Origin: Chitinophagaceae bacterium
Lineage (GTDB): Bacteria; Bacteroidota; Bacteroidia; Chitinophagales; Chitinophagaceae
DNA length: 64,000 nt
Reading direction: 5' to 3'
NCBI GenBank assembly: GCA_947381435.1
Contig: CANCVE010000003.1
Location: 54,116 to 118,115, forward strand
In this document: positions 36,681 through 46,328 of the stretch, piece by piece
Layout: each line of letters begins with the position of its first letter
How positions within the stretch are numbered: the stretch's first letter is position 1
Program-made: the position numbers and the translations under genes
The notes under the pieces: generated by a model
Database searches by the model: none
What the model was told of the DNA's origin: nothing
The model's input: the letters and a program-made list of their open reading frames with translations, nothing else

Positions 36681-39600
36681 TTACCTGAAAGTAACGGTAA
36701 ATGTGGTTCCTACGTTTACTTCCCTCGTTACTTCAATATTCCCTTTTAGCGCTGTTATTTGTGAATGAATAAGGTATAAACCAATGCCTTTACTATTTGC
36801 ATTATTATGAAAATGTTGATATAAACCAAATATCTTGTCTTTTACGCGCTCCATATCCATCCCAATACCATTATCTGAAAAGGTTAATATGGTGTTACCA
36901 TCGGCATCCATGGTTGTTTGTATTTTAATAACAGGGAATCTATCGGGATGGCGATACTGTATAGAATTAGTGATTAAATTTAGAAGGATACTCTCTAGGT
37001 AGATGTTGCTAAAGCTTACAAAGGGTACCTCATCAAAATCAGCATATAACATTACCTTCTCCTTTATCAAAGTAATTAAAAGAGAAGCTTTTACTTTATC
37101 CAGTACATCCTGAAAGTTTATTTTGTCTTTTGGAAGATGAATGTTTTCTTTTATTATCAATATATTAATCAGGTCATTCAGCGTTTCATTCAGCTGTATG
37201 GTGGATCTTTTAAATCCTTCTATAAGCTTTAATGTTACGCTATCTGTAATCTTTTCTAGTTTAATAATATTGCATATTGAAACAAGGTTAGTTAATGGCG
37301 CTCTCAGATTGTGCGTTGTGATATAACTAAATTGTTTCAATTCCAGGTTGTTTTGAATCAATTCGCCAAGTAATTTCTCTTTTTCTATCTCTGCTTCTTT
37401 TTCTTTAGTCACATCACGCTGAATGGCTATCCAGTGTGTGAACCAACCTTTTTCATTGGCAATAGGGGTGGCACGAACATTTACCCAAAACTCTTTTCCG
37501 TCTTTTCGGGCGTTTACTATCGTCATTTCAAAAGGCGACCAATTTTTAAATGCTACTGCAACTTTATCCAGTTCGCTTCGTTGGGTATTTGCATTTTGAG
37601 TAATTCTTGGTGTTTGGCCTATTGCTTCTTCTTTGGTAAAACCTGTCATTTTGGTGTAGGCATCATTTACAAACAATATTCTTGGCCCTGGAGGAACAAT
37701 TGGTTCTGCTTCAGTTATTACAACAGCTTCGTTTGTTTGTATAATTACAGACTCCATTAATTTCAACCGTTCTTCTACTTTCTTTTTTTCGGTTATATCT
37801 GTAATAAATACACATGCTATTTCGAGACCATTAAAATTTATCAAATTTGCCCGAACTTCTATATCCAAGAATGTTCCATCTTTCCTTTTTCTGATTGATT
37901 GAAAGGTAAAAGAGCCCATTTCTTTTACCTTATTCCAAAGTGCAATCCAAGCCTTTCCAGTTAGTTCTTCGTTTAAATCAGAAATTGTATGTAAAAGCAA
38001 TTCCTCTTTGGTGTAGCCAGATAACTCTACATAAGATTCATTGAAGTTTAAGAAAGTACCATTTTTATTTATGTAAGCAATTGGTGTAGTTGCATTTGAA
38101 AAAGCAAAATCAACCAATTTAAGCCTATCTTCTGTTCTTTTAGTTTCAGTTATATCTTTTAAAAATGCACAATTCAATTTCTTGCCTCCAAAATCAAGGT
38201 AGTTAAAATTGATTTCTATATCCAGTATTTCGCCATTCTTTTTTTTGTGTTTGGTAACAAAAAAGTGCCTGCCTTTTTCTTTAATTGTCTTCCAAATTTC
38301 ATTAAAAAGTTGTTGATAAACTTTTTCATCTTCAATGGCACTCACTATTCTTACCTTCATTCCTCTCATTTCATCATCAGAATATCCATAAAGTTCAAGT
38401 GCCGCAGTGTTTATATTTAATAATGTTCCATCTTCTTCAATAAAAAATATAGGAATTGAAGACTCTCTAAATGCGAAATCTACCAGCTTTAGTTGGTTAA
38501 CAATTTTTATTTTTTGGGTTATATCAAAAAATGATGAACATATCAACTCATTATTGTTATACAATATTTTGTTGGCTCTTGCTTCAACGTGAATTAGTTT
38601 ATTGTCTTTGTTTGTTAAGGTGAGGTAAGTTGGCTTGTCAGAATTATAAGAAAAGTTGTTCCAATACTCTTTAAATAATACTTTAGAATTGTTCTTGTTA
38701 AAATCAAATATTGTTTTTGTAAGATATTCTTCTTGTGTATATCCAAGCAAAGTACAAGCTGCATTATTACAATCATAAATAGTTCCATCTTCTGTAATAA
38801 AGTGCATTGGTACTGCCGAATTTCTAAAAGCAAAATCCACCAGTTTCAATTTTTCTTCCAGTTTTTTCTCCTCAGTTACATTCTTACAAATACCCACCAA
38901 CCCATATATATTGTTGTGGTCATCTTTCAATGGCAATTTAGTAACCAACCAATCTGCTTTATTCCCGTTTTTATCAATTATTACATTATCACTATCAATA
39001 ACACTTATTCCTTTGCCTATCACTTCCATGTCCTCATCGTAACCGTGCAGCTTATTGATGCCACCAAAAATTTCTTCATCGGTTTTACCAAGCGCTTCTG
39101 CTTCTGTTGTAAGCCCCATAAACTCTATGTCTGGTTTATTGGCTATCAGCTTTAGCCCTTCATTGTCTTTTACAAAAACAGAGAATGGTAAATGATCAAT
39201 CAATGTTCTAAGTAACTTTTTCTCCTTGTATGACTCCTCTTCTATCCGTTTTTTTTCAGTTATATCAGTTATAAAAGCACCCAACACTTCCAACCCTTCA
39301 TACTCAAAATGCTTTGTTTTTACTTCCACATCAATCAAGCATCCGTCCTTTCTCTTCAGTTTAGTATAAACAATATCTGTAACCAAAGTTTGATGCCTTA
39401 TCCAAGCCTTTTTCCAATAAGCCTCATCCACTTTTGGGTCTAAATCAGTTATGTTTAGTCTGCTAAATTCTTCATGGCTATATCCCAATAAACGATAAGT
39501 CTCGTCGCTGCAATCGTAAATAGAGCCATCTTCCGAAAGAAACAGCACGGCAATAACAGCATTTCTAAAAGCAAAATCCACCAGCCTCATTTGTTGTTCT

Positions 39601-39926
39601 TTCTTTTTTTCGGATAGTGTTTTTGCCTTTGCGGGCTTGCAATACAAAAAGGCTCTGTTGGGGGCAAAGTGGTGGGCTGTAAACTGAATAGCGTTATGAT
39701 TAAGCTCTAACGAAAAGGCGATACTGCCATCTCTTGAGAAGATTGATTCTACATAGCCCTTCATGCGATTATTGGTATTTTCATCCCAATAATCCAAAAC
39801 GCTATTTCCTTCATGGGGAAGCAATTCTGTTAATAATGAATTTTTTTGTGCAGAAACTGACAATACATTACCGAGATGGTCAATTTCTAAAGTTGATAAT
39901 TCAATCATAAATTCATTTTTGCCCAA
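36681..39926 (-). CDS. Multi-PAS sensor histidine kinase
   Basis: The 1081-residue product has no membrane helix. After an N-terminal PAS-like half there are six PAS/PAC units, four introduced by near-identical linkers (LKLVDFAFRNSAVPM, LKLVDFAFRESSIPI and similar), which looks like internal duplication. The sixth unit resembles LOV domains (NDAYTKMTGFTKEEAIGQTP, then RITQNANTQRSEL) but has no cysteine where flavin-LOV proteins carry theirs. The HisKA His is in SYITTHNLRAPLTNLV (about residue 872); N-box ILLNLITNSIQYRHP and G-boxes DNGIGMD, KGIGLYLIHS complete the ATPase. There is no receiver domain and no nearby regulator gene. Translation may start at a second Met seven codons in. Confidence 0.92.
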   Translation of the reverse strand: MGKNEFMIELSTLEIDHLGNVLSVSAQKNSLLTELLPHEGNSVLDYWDENTNNRMKGYVESIFSRDGSIAFSLELNHNAIQFTAHHFAPNRAFLYCKPAKAKTLSEKKKEQQMRLVDFAFRNAVIAVLFLSEDGSIYDCSDETYRLLGYSHEEFSRLNITDLDPKVDEAYWKKAWIRHQTLVTDIVYTKLKRKDGCLIDVEVKTKHFEYEGLEVLGAFITDITEKKRIEEESYKEKKLLRTLIDHLPFSVFVKDNEGLKLIANKPDIEFMGLTTEAEALGKTDEEIFGGINKLHGYDEDMEVIGKGISVIDSDNVIIDKNGNKADWLVTKLPLKDDHNNIYGLVGICKNVTEEKKLEEKLKLVDFAFRNSAVPMHFITEDGTIYDCNNAACTLLGYTQEEYLTKTIFDFNKNNSKVLFKEYWNNFSYNSDKPTYLTLTNKDNKLIHVEARANKILYNNNELICSSFFDITQKIKIVNQLKLVDFAFRESSIPIFFIEEDGTLLNINTAALELYGYSDDEMRGMKVRIVSAIEDEKVYQQLFNEIWKTIKEKGRHFFVTKHKKKNGEILDIEINFNYLDFGGKKLNCAFLKDITETKRTEDRLKLVDFAFSNATTPIAYINKNGTFLNFNESYVELSGYTKEELLLHTISDLNEELTGKAWIALWNKVKEMGSFTFQSIRKRKDGTFLDIEVRANLINFNGLEIACVFITDITEKKKVEERLKLMESVIIQTNEAVVITEAEPIVPPGPRILFVNDAYTKMTGFTKEEAIGQTPRITQNANTQRSELDKVAVAFKNWSPFEMTIVNARKDGKEFWVNVRATPIANEKGWFTHWIAIQRDVTKEKEAEIEKEKLLGELIQNNLELKQFSYITTHNLRAPLTNLVSICNIIKLEKITDSVTLKLIEGFKRSTIQLNETLNDLINILIIKENIHLPKDKINFQDVLDKVKASLLITLIKEKVMLYADFDEVPFVSFSNIYLESILLNLITNSIQYRHPDRFPVIKIQTTMDADGNTILTFSDNGIGMDMERVKDKIFGLYQHFHNNANSKGIGLYLIHSQITALKGNIEVTREVNVGTTFTVTFR

Positions 39927-40520
39927 GTGTAAGTTGGGATATGGGTATAAATCAACTTAGGTTTAGATATTGAAATAAATAAAATGCAAAAGTATAATTC
40001 GGCAACAAGCAAGAAATTGTTCAACTAATGGATGCAAATTAGTAAAAAAACTTCAATGTTTTAGTTTTACATTTTACTAATACCTACAGCAAGTGTTCTA
40101 AAAATTATACCTTATTATTTTAGCGAGCATTTTGTTTTACAATCAATCAATAGGAGCAAAAGAGTTTACAACGCTTTATTGATATACAGTTTTGGTATCA
40201 ACCTTATTGCCCTGCCAGTTGCGGTTACTGTAGTATTGCATTACAATGATGAACAAGAGAAAAATACCTCAAATTGCTGACACACCTCCTCCTCTGTTGG
40301 CGTGGATGGGTTTCAGCCCACATTGCCTACATCCTTTATTTATCTTATCCATTCCATTATTTCTTTCATCCATACCACACGTACACTACCTCGTTTCCAA
40401 TATTGCTTGCCGCAGCCATCTTTCTACCTTCTTACACAATATTGTTCTTCCACTCGATAAAACCACTTTTCCTTCTGCCCTCAAATTGTTCTTTGCCACC
40501 GGTTTGGTGGAGCCGCCATA
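39927..40520. other. Gene-free stretch upstream of the kinase and before the 42-bp array
   Basis: The part next to the kinase holds its promoter. From about 40060 to 40281 an unbroken plus-strand frame without ATG could encode a one-helix peptide (RSKRVYNALLIYSFGINLIA), possibly a gene remnant. Bases 40280-40520 are pyrimidine-rich (many CTTCC and CATCC) and open in two frames but look non-coding; similar C-rich stretches precede the arrays at 8466, 28541 and 54305. Confidence 0.4.
39987..40016 (-). promoter_or_regulatory. Bacteroidota-type promoter of the kinase gene
   Basis: On the minus strand TACTTTTG (39987-39994) matches TAnnTTTG; 19 bp further up is TTT where TTG is expected. Transcription would start about 55 nt before the first ATG of the kinase. 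Confidence 0.5.
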
Positions 40521-40726
40521 GTCTACGGAAGAAATGTTCAGTCGTACGGGAGTTCCGTAAGCTCTTACGGAAATAAAGTTCAATTGAACGGAAGTTCGGT
40601 AAGCCTTTACCGAAGAAATGTTCAGTTGTACGGAAGTTCCGTAAGCCCTTACGGAAGAAATGTTCAATTGAACGGAAGTTCGGTAAGCCCTTACCCAACT
40701 TCCGTGAAGGCTTACCGTTCAGCTTA
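40521..40726 (+). repeat. Tandem array, four 42-bp units plus partial ends
   Basis: Units start at 40529, 40571, 40613 and 40655. Each reads AARNAATGTTCARTYGNACG, then GAAGTTCSGTAAGC and NCTTACSG. The sequence is the reverse-strand version of the 20371-20593 array. Each unit contains the palindromes TTCAATTGAA and GTAAGSCNTTAC. It ends 68 bp before an orphan gene. A broken unit at the right edge ends in GGCTTACCGTTCAGC. Confidence 0.93.
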
Positions 40727-40794
40727 TAAAGCATATTTCTTATTAATCAACGCATTGCACAAATAGAAATTTATTTATTATTAAATTAAAAAAA

Positions 40795-41448
40795 ATGGCA
40801 CATTTTCCTCGTCAAGAGAGTCTTTTAAGTATTTATTTTCAAGTAGTAGTGGCTTATATAATATTGAATTTTGCGCGACTATTGATTACCCCCGCAAACA
40901 AAACCTTATTGACGGATAAGTATGCTGAATGGGTTGCTATCTACGCATTGGCTACCACAGCCGCCACAAGCACAAAATCGAATGTGGCGCAAAAGGATAT
41001 AATAGAGGAAGAAATGAAGGTGATTTTGAGAGGTATTTATGGAGATTTTCCTGCAAGTATATTAACTATTACCGACAGAGACACTATGAATATTCCAGTA
41101 CTTGGCGGTGCGCATCCACATGTATCAATGGGTAGCAGCACCCCAATTGGAAAGGCTGATGGCGGTGCAAGATTGCACCATGTAATTACGCTAACGGATA
41201 GTGTTTCTAACAAACATGCCCATCCGCATGGCACAAGTGCCTGCGAAGTTTGGCAGAAAATAGGCGGCGCTGCACCGGTGGAAGCAAGCGAACTTACCTA
41301 CATTGGCTCTACGAGTAATGCCGTTTTTGCAACCGATTTTGCAGGAACCGATGCCGGAAAACCGGTGTATTACTGGATGCGTTGGGTAAACAGCCGCAAT
41401 GAAAAGGGCAATTGGAGCCCAATGTTTTCGGCTAATGTGCAAGCGTAG
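40795..41448 (+). CDS. Orphan protein behind a 42-bp array, function unknown
   Basis: The 217-residue product has an N-terminal helical region of about 100 residues (FPRQESLLSIYFQVVVAYII, KYAEWVAIYALATTAATSTK, EEEMKVILRGIYGDFPA) and a C-terminal beta domain of about 100 residues that ends in YYWMRWVNSRNEKGNWSPMF, the W-x-R/G-x-x-W-S ending of fibronectin type III domains. Such two-part proteins (an all-helix region and one Fn3 domain) are widespread hypothetical proteins in Bacteroidota and other environmental bacteria, usually without a signal peptide. No function is known. It follows the array like the gene at 8856. Confidence 0.7.
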   Translation: MAHFPRQESLLSIYFQVVVAYIILNFARLLITPANKTLLTDKYAEWVAIYALATTAATSTKSNVAQKDIIEEEMKVILRGIYGDFPASILTITDRDTMNIPVLGGAHPHVSMGSSTPIGKADGGARLHHVITLTDSVSNKHAHPHGTSACEVWQKIGGAAPVEASELTYIGSTSNAVFATDFAGTDAGKPVYYWMRWVNSRNEKGNWSPMFSANVQA

Positions 41449-41607
41449 AAGAGTAGAGAGTTGAAAGTGAAAAGTTGAAGGTAAGGAGAGTATAAAGGGT
41501 TGAAAGCAGGAGGTTTTAGGACTGAATGCTTTTGACCTTTTTAATTGGATAAAAGATTAAGCAAGTATATTTACAAAATGAAACACATTGCAGAGATAAA
41601 CTACATT

Positions 41608-42132
41608 TTATAAAAGCCGTTGCAACATTATCCTATTTGGAAACCCAGCGATATATATTTTTTCTTCTTGTTTGCATCTGTTCTCACGAGTTATGTATAA
41701 TAGAGATTTAGATGTTGTTTGTATAGAATATTTCTCAGAAAAAAGTATCCATTTGAATTGATAATCTACAATTTCACAATTTACATAACAGCAAAGACTG
41801 TTTACATAACTTAAAAATATTTCTGAAGCCTTAAATTGATCTACAAAGCCTTTTGGTCTTTTAGATTTCAACTCAATAAGAATAATTTTCTTTTCCACAG
41901 GTAATAAAATGGCATAATCACATCCTTGATGAATAAATTCATGACCACTTCTTAGGTACTTTGACTTTTGTTTATATTGACTTTTATCAATATCCAATTT
42001 AATTATGGTTGCATCCTTTGGGATACCGCCTAGTTCAATTTGTTGATTTGTAGTTTCCTCCTTTAATATTATCTTTCTGTTCGCTTCATCAAATTGTTGA
42101 ATAACTTCAAGATTACAAAGTATGTTTCTCAT
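41608..42132 (-). CDS. PD-(D/E)xK-like nuclease candidate, partner of the ATPase
   Basis: The 174-residue product contains EFIHQGCDYAILLPVEKK then IILIELKSKRPKGFVDQF. That order, Glu65, Asp72 before a hydrophobic strand, E87-x-K89 after it and Gln99 in the next helix, is the pattern of PD-(D/E)xK nucleases of the Holliday-resolvase kind. The rest is two or three strands and helices with four Cys between about 114 and 152. The gene starts 5 bp after the stop of an OLD-like ATPase gene, so the two are one transcript. I recognise no named family; the assignment rests on the motif spacing. A defence role is inferred from the pairing. Confidence 0.55.
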   Translation of the reverse strand: MRNILCNLEVIQQFDEANRKIILKEETTNQQIELGGIPKDATIIKLDIDKSQYKQKSKYLRSGHEFIHQGCDYAILLPVEKKIILIELKSKRPKGFVDQFKASEIFLSYVNSLCCYVNCEIVDYQFKWILFSEKYSIQTTSKSLLYITRENRCKQEEKIYIAGFPNRIMLQRLL

Positions 42133-42137
42133 TTGGC

Positions 42138-43481
42138 TTAGTCTGTTAAATAATCAAGGTCAGTTGATATTGAAAATAAATTTTGTATTTCTGTATCAAA
42201 AAATGGAACTTCGATTCCTTTATTTGTAACATTCAAATTACTTAAATTGCCATTAATAGCTTGATATACAGAAACTTGGGTTGGCCTTAAAAAGTCAGAG
42301 CTTTTATAATTTTTCTTATTTCGTTCAAGCCATTCATCTTTACCCTTAAAATTATTCGACAATAGAATTAAATTATTAAGCTCCTTGATTAAGAAATCGC
42401 TATGAGTTGTGATAAATACTTTAATTCCAATATTAATTATTGAAGCTATTAATTTAGCCATAAGCCTCTGATTTTTCAAGGTTAAATGGCTTTCGGGTTC
42501 ATCGATAATTAAAATATCTCCAGCTTTAGAGATATGTTTCAAATAAAAATAAATATCAACAATACATCTTGCAGAAGAAGACGCTAAGTAAAGTGGGATA
42601 TCAAACTTATTATTTTTTTTATTTTTTGTGTACAACCTGATATCTTGCTTGGATTCTTTTTTAAATTCCGCACCCAGCATTTCCTTTATAATTTCAAAAG
42701 GCTCACTAACATCAAGCAATGTAGAATTCTTTTTAATTTCATCCAACTTTCTGGTAAATGCAATATGATCTCGAATAGGAGTAGCATAATAAGCACTTGA
42801 TGCCATAATAAGATTAATATGGTGAAAGTCTCCTTCTTCTTCATCCAGTTTTTGAATAGCATCTATCATTGAATTTTTTCGCTCATCCAACTCCTTGTAG
42901 AACAGGGAAATTCCTAATCTTTCAGCTGTAATAATAAAAGGGTCGGGAAAAATCTCATCAAACACTAACGATGCAAACAAATCACCAATAAGTCTCCTCA
43001 ATATTGTAGCCTCAAATTCCTTGTCACTTCCTCTAGTGTAGGTAAAACTTAAAATGCTATTAGCCATTTTGCCAACAAGACTATTTTTTTCACCAATCTT
43101 AATTTCTCTAGTTGCGTCTTTAAAAAGATTTGGTTTCGTAAACTCTACTTTTACTTGAGCATCAGAAAAAATTTTCTCTTTATCATTAAAAAGATTTCTA
43201 ATTCTTCTTTGAAAGCTTGGACTTTCTTGGAGCGTACTTTTTTCCATTAATTCAATTATCTCGTTGGTAGATAACAGAACCTGACCGTCCTTAATAATAC
43301 TCTCTTCTATTGTCTTAAATGACCTATTGTCAATAAAGTCAGACCAATTTTTTAAAGCACCATAGGTCATATATGTGACATATGTTTTTCCTGAATTATT
43401 ATCGCCGACTAAAATGGTCAAGTCATTGATCTCAAGTTCACACTTTTCAATTTTACCAAGATCGCTTATGGTTAATCTCAT
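42138..43481 (-). CDS. OLD-like/ABC-type ATPase (AAA_15/AAA_21)
   Basis: The 447-residue product has Walker A GDNNSGKT at residues 26-33 directly after a strand (EINDLTILV), a long insertion of about 250 residues between the two halves of the ATPase, an ABC-like signature YLASSSARCIVDIYFYL near 300, Walker B DILIIDEPESHL (about 322-333) and the H-loop FITTHSDFLIKEL. This arrangement belongs to the SMC/RecF-like ATPases found in OLD nucleases, abortive-infection systems and retron or Septu-like defence. There is no TOPRIM domain; instead the downstream gene encodes a likely PD-(D/E)xK nuclease. DNA ends or an RNA trigger may be the signal (inference). Confidence 0.8.
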   Translation of the reverse strand: MRLTISDLGKIEKCELEINDLTILVGDNNSGKTYVTYMTYGALKNWSDFIDNRSFKTIEESIIKDGQVLLSTNEIIELMEKSTLQESPSFQRRIRNLFNDKEKIFSDAQVKVEFTKPNLFKDATREIKIGEKNSLVGKMANSILSFTYTRGSDKEFEATILRRLIGDLFASLVFDEIFPDPFIITAERLGISLFYKELDERKNSMIDAIQKLDEEEGDFHHINLIMASSAYYATPIRDHIAFTRKLDEIKKNSTLLDVSEPFEIIKEMLGAEFKKESKQDIRLYTKNKKNNKFDIPLYLASSSARCIVDIYFYLKHISKAGDILIIDEPESHLTLKNQRLMAKLIASIINIGIKVFITTHSDFLIKELNNLILLSNNFKGKDEWLERNKKNYKSSDFLRPTQVSVYQAINGNLSNLNVTNKGIEVPFFDTEIQNLFSISTDLDYLTD

Positions 43482-43658
43482 AATTATTATTTTACCTTCA
43501 AATTCTTTTTAATTAAAAAACAAATATACTCTAACCACAAAAGATGTTTAGAATTAAAATAAATAAGATTGGTCTTAATAGAAAAATAAACTCATAAGTT
43601 GCATAGACTGATACCTTAGTCACTTATGCCTACTAGTCAATCCTGTTTATAACTGACA

Positions 43659-44531
43659 TCATCTCAACAAAAACCCAATGGCTTCATTTGCAATTTCCGA
43701 TTCATCATCTTTTGGTGTTGCTATTAATACATCAGTGTAGAGATTTCCTTTTTTCAATTCAATAAAACCTAGTTCGGGATAGTTATGACTCTTTAGGATA
43801 TTGGTAGGAACGATGGATGAACCCAATCCATTTTTTACCAATTGAATGATGGAAGATATATTGTTGGATTCATGTACCACTTTTGGGATGAACCCATAAT
43901 TGGCACAAATCTCCAAAAGCATATCATAATAATGAGGGGCATAATCCTTATTGAAGAATACAAACGTTTCTTCTTTCAGTTTCTCAATGTCCTCTTCCGT
44001 TTCCAGATTAACGAGGTTCTTATTAAACACCACCGAAAAGCTATCCCTAAACCAAAGATTGGTCTTTATCATCGGCGACTTTAACGGTGCGCGGATGATG
44101 CCCAGATCTAGTTTGCCTTGCTCCAAGTCGGTAATCTGCCGGGCAGTAGGTACTTCGTAGAGGCTAAAGTTTACAAACGGATATTTATCTGATAGGAATT
44201 TTATCAGCTCGGCAATATCTCCCGAAAAGGTAGAACTGATATAGGCAATCCTAAATTCACCACTAATATTTTTACTTATCTTCTGTGTCTTTACAGTAAT
44301 CCTATCGAGGTTTTGCATTAATTGGCGCACTTCTTTTTCGAAGTATTTGCCCGCTTCGGTCAATTCCACCCTTTTATTATTGCGATTAAAAAGGCGTGCA
44401 TCCAACTCATCTTCCAACTCTTTTATTTGTCGGCTAAGGGGAGGCTGTGATATAAAAAGCTTTTCGGATGCCTTGATAAAGCTTAGTTCCTCTGCCAATG
44501 TGAGGAAGTATTTTAGGTGTCTCAATTCCAT
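43659..44531 (-). CDS. LysR-type transcriptional regulator
   Basis: The 290-residue product has the LysR helix-turn-helix (MELRHLKYFLTLAEELSFIK, then LFISQPPLSRQIKELEDELD) and a periplasmic-binding-like effector domain (FRIAYISSTFSGDIAELI, LDLGIIRAP). It is divergent from the leuC operon across a 394-bp space. The space next to its start has the palindrome ATAC-N7-GTAT and a GACAAAA/TTTTGTC inverted repeat. The effector type resembles BenM/CatM-like aromatic-acid regulators, so leucine genes as target is only a guess. Confidence 0.9.
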   Translation of the reverse strand: MELRHLKYFLTLAEELSFIKASEKLFISQPPLSRQIKELEDELDARLFNRNNKRVELTEAGKYFEKEVRQLMQNLDRITVKTQKISKNISGEFRIAYISSTFSGDIAELIKFLSDKYPFVNFSLYEVPTARQITDLEQGKLDLGIIRAPLKSPMIKTNLWFRDSFSVVFNKNLVNLETEEDIEKLKEETFVFFNKDYAPHYYDMLLEICANYGFIPKVVHESNNISSIIQLVKNGLGSSIVPTNILKSHNYPELGFIELKKGNLYTDVLIATPKDDESEIANEAIGFLLR

Positions 44532-44533
44532 AT

Positions 44534-44579
44534 ATACTTATTAAGTATTGATAATTGACAAAATAAGTATGTTTTTGTC
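44534..44579. promoter_or_regulatory. Candidate LysR operator sites
   Basis: ATACTTATTAAGTAT (44534-44548) is ATAC-N7-GTAT, a classical LysR-family site, 3 bp from the LysR start codon. GACAAAA at 44557-44563 and TTTTGTC at 44573-44579 form a second inverted repeat. Together they could serve autoregulation. No such site is visible near the leuC start itself. Confidence 0.55.
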
Positions 44580-44623
44580 ATATACAAACCGTTTACTTTT
44601 GTGTCACGTTAGAAGGGAATTTT

Positions 44624-44737
44624 AACCACAAAGAGCACTAAGAAAGAAACACAAGGAGCACTAAGGCTAACTAAGAGTTGCTATTTTCAGATTTAACTTT
44701 GTGTTTCTTTGTGAAAGCCTTGTGAACCTTGTGGTTA
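44624..44737. repeat. CACAAAG/CTTTGTG inverted element, copy 4 (first of a tandem pair)
   Basis: AACCACAAAGAGCACTAAG ... CCTTGTGAACCTTGTGGTTA; the outer eight bases pair. Its centre AGAGTTGCTATTTTCAGATT recurs in the next copy, so the pair arose by duplication, as at 16.6-16.9 kb. Confidence 0.82.
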
Positions 44738-44751
44738 GAAGCAGATGAATT

Positions 44752-44867
44752 AACAACAAAGTACACTAAGTAAGAAAACACAAGGAACGCTCAGGCTAAC
44801 TTAGAGTTGCTATTTTCAGATTTTACTTTGTGTTTCTTTGTGAAAACCTTTGTGAACTTTGTGGTTA
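44752..44867. repeat. CACAAAG/CTTTGTG inverted element, copy 5 (second of a tandem pair)
   Basis: AACAACAAAGTACACTAAG ... CCTTTGTGAACTTTGTGGTTA. The copy ends 59 bp before the leuC start; the space between carries GATATTTG (44884-44891), one base off a Bacteroidota -7 box. Confidence 0.82.
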
Positions 44868-44925
44868 AATTTCCTAAGAGTACTGATATTTGCAAACTAT
44901 TTTTTTAAAATAAAACAACAGCGTT

Positions 44926-46323
44926 ATGGCTAATACATTGTTTGATAAGGTGTGGGATGCCCACGTAATCCGTAAGATAGAAGATGGTCCGGATGTATTT
45001 TTCATCGACAGACACTTCATTCATGAGGTAACAAGTCCGGTAGCTTTTCTAGGATTAGAAAGCAGGGGATTGAAAGTAATGTTCCCAAAGAACACTTTTG
45101 CTACCGCCGATCATAACACACCAACCATTAACCAACACTTACCGGTTGCTGATCCATTGTCTGCAAACCAATTGCAAGCCTTGGAAAGTAATAGTGCTAA
45201 GTATGGTATATCCCATTGGGGTTTGGGTAATCCTAAAAACGGTATTGTTCACGTGGTAGGGCCAGAAAATGGTATCACCCTTCCTGGAATGACCATCGTT
45301 TGTGGGGACTCTCATACTTCTACGCACGGTGCTTTTGGGGCTATTGCTTTTGGTATCGGTACTTCGGAAGTGGAGATGGTTTTATCTTCTCAATGTATCA
45401 TGCAGCCTAAACCGCAAAGCATGCGCATCAATGTTAATGGCAAGTTGAACAAAGCCGTTACGCCTAAAGATGTTACCTTATACATCATTGCTCAACTAAC
45501 TACCGCAGGTGCTACAGGTTATTTTGTAGAATATGCTGGAGATGTTTTTGAGAATATGAGCATGGAAGGAAGGATGACGGTTTGTAATATGAGTATTGAA
45601 ATGGGTGCTCGTGGTGGTATGATTGCCCCCGATGAAACTACTTTCAGCTACATTAAAGGACGTGAACTGGCTCCAAAAGGTGAAGCTTGGGAAAAATCTT
45701 TAGCTTACTGGAAGACATTGAAGACAGAAGCTAACGCAACCTTCGATAAAGAATACACTTTTGATGCGGCAGATATTGAACCAATGATTACTTACGGAAC
45801 AAATCCAGGTATGGGTATGGGTATCTCTAAGCACATTCCTAAAGCAACAGATTTGAAAGGTGGTGTTGCCACTTATGCAAAATCATTGGCTTATATGGGC
45901 TTTGAAGAAGAGGAAGCGATGATTGGTAAAAAGGTAGATTATGTGTTTATTGGTAGCTGTACCAATGGCCGTATCGAAGATTTCAGGGCTTTTGCCTCTA
46001 TCGTTAAAGGTCGCAAGAAAGCTGATAATGTAACGGCTTGGATTGTTCCAGGTTCTCATATTGTAGAAGCGCAGATTAAGGAAGAAGGTATTTTGGATAT
46101 ATTGACTGAAGCTGGTTTCACGCTTCGTCAACCAGGATGTTCGGCTTGTTTGGCAATGAATGATGATAAGATTCCTGCTGGAAAATATGCGGTGAGTACA
46201 AGCAACAGAAACTTTGAAGGAAGACAAGGACCTGGAAGCCGCACACTTTTGGCTAGTCCGCTAGTGGCTGCTGCTGCTGCTGTAACCGGCGTTGTTACTG
46301 ACCCAAGAGAGTTGATGAACTAA
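44926..46323 (+). CDS. leuC: 3-isopropylmalate dehydratase, large subunit
   Basis: The 465-residue product begins [20 protein letters not shown] and carries the aconitase-superfamily segments: [20 protein letters not shown] (about residues 126-145, first cluster Cys), [20 protein letters not shown] (second Cys) and [16 protein letters not shown] (third Cys, for the 4Fe-4S cluster). It isomerises 2-isopropylmalate to 3-isopropylmalate with LeuD; in cimA-type pathways the same enzyme converts citramalate. It opens the operon leuC - aspartic protease - leuD - leuA/cimA - S23 gene - leuB. Confidence 0.97.
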   Translation: MANTLFDKVWDAHVIRKIEDGPDVFFIDRHFIHEVTSPVAFLGLESRGLKVMFPKNTFATADHNTPTINQHLPVADPLSANQLQALESNSAKYGISHWGLGNPKNGIVHVVGPENGITLPGMTIVCGDSHTSTHGAFGAIAFGIGTSEVEMVLSSQCIMQPKPQSMRINVNGKLNKAVTPKDVTLYIIAQLTTAGATGYFVEYAGDVFENMSMEGRMTVCNMSIEMGARGGMIAPDETTFSYIKGRELAPKGEAWEKSLAYWKTLKTEANATFDKEYTFDAADIEPMITYGTNPGMGMGISKHIPKATDLKGGVATYAKSLAYMGFEEEEAMIGKKVDYVFIGSCTNGRIEDFRAFASIVKGRKKADNVTAWIVPGSHIVEAQIKEEGILDILTEAGFTLRQPGCSACLAMNDDKIPAGKYAVSTSNRNFEGRQGPGSRTLLASPLVAAAAAVTGVVTDPRELMN

Positions 46324-46328
46324 GACTT

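Noticed and set aside
40246..40521. Two overlapping hydrophobic frames before the array
   Set aside because: Both open by low purine content; pyrimidine-rich stretches like this occur before other arrays without conserved frames.
40386..40766. Repeat-peptide frames on both strands of the second 42-bp array
   Set aside because: By-product of the 42-bp unit; no sign of translation.
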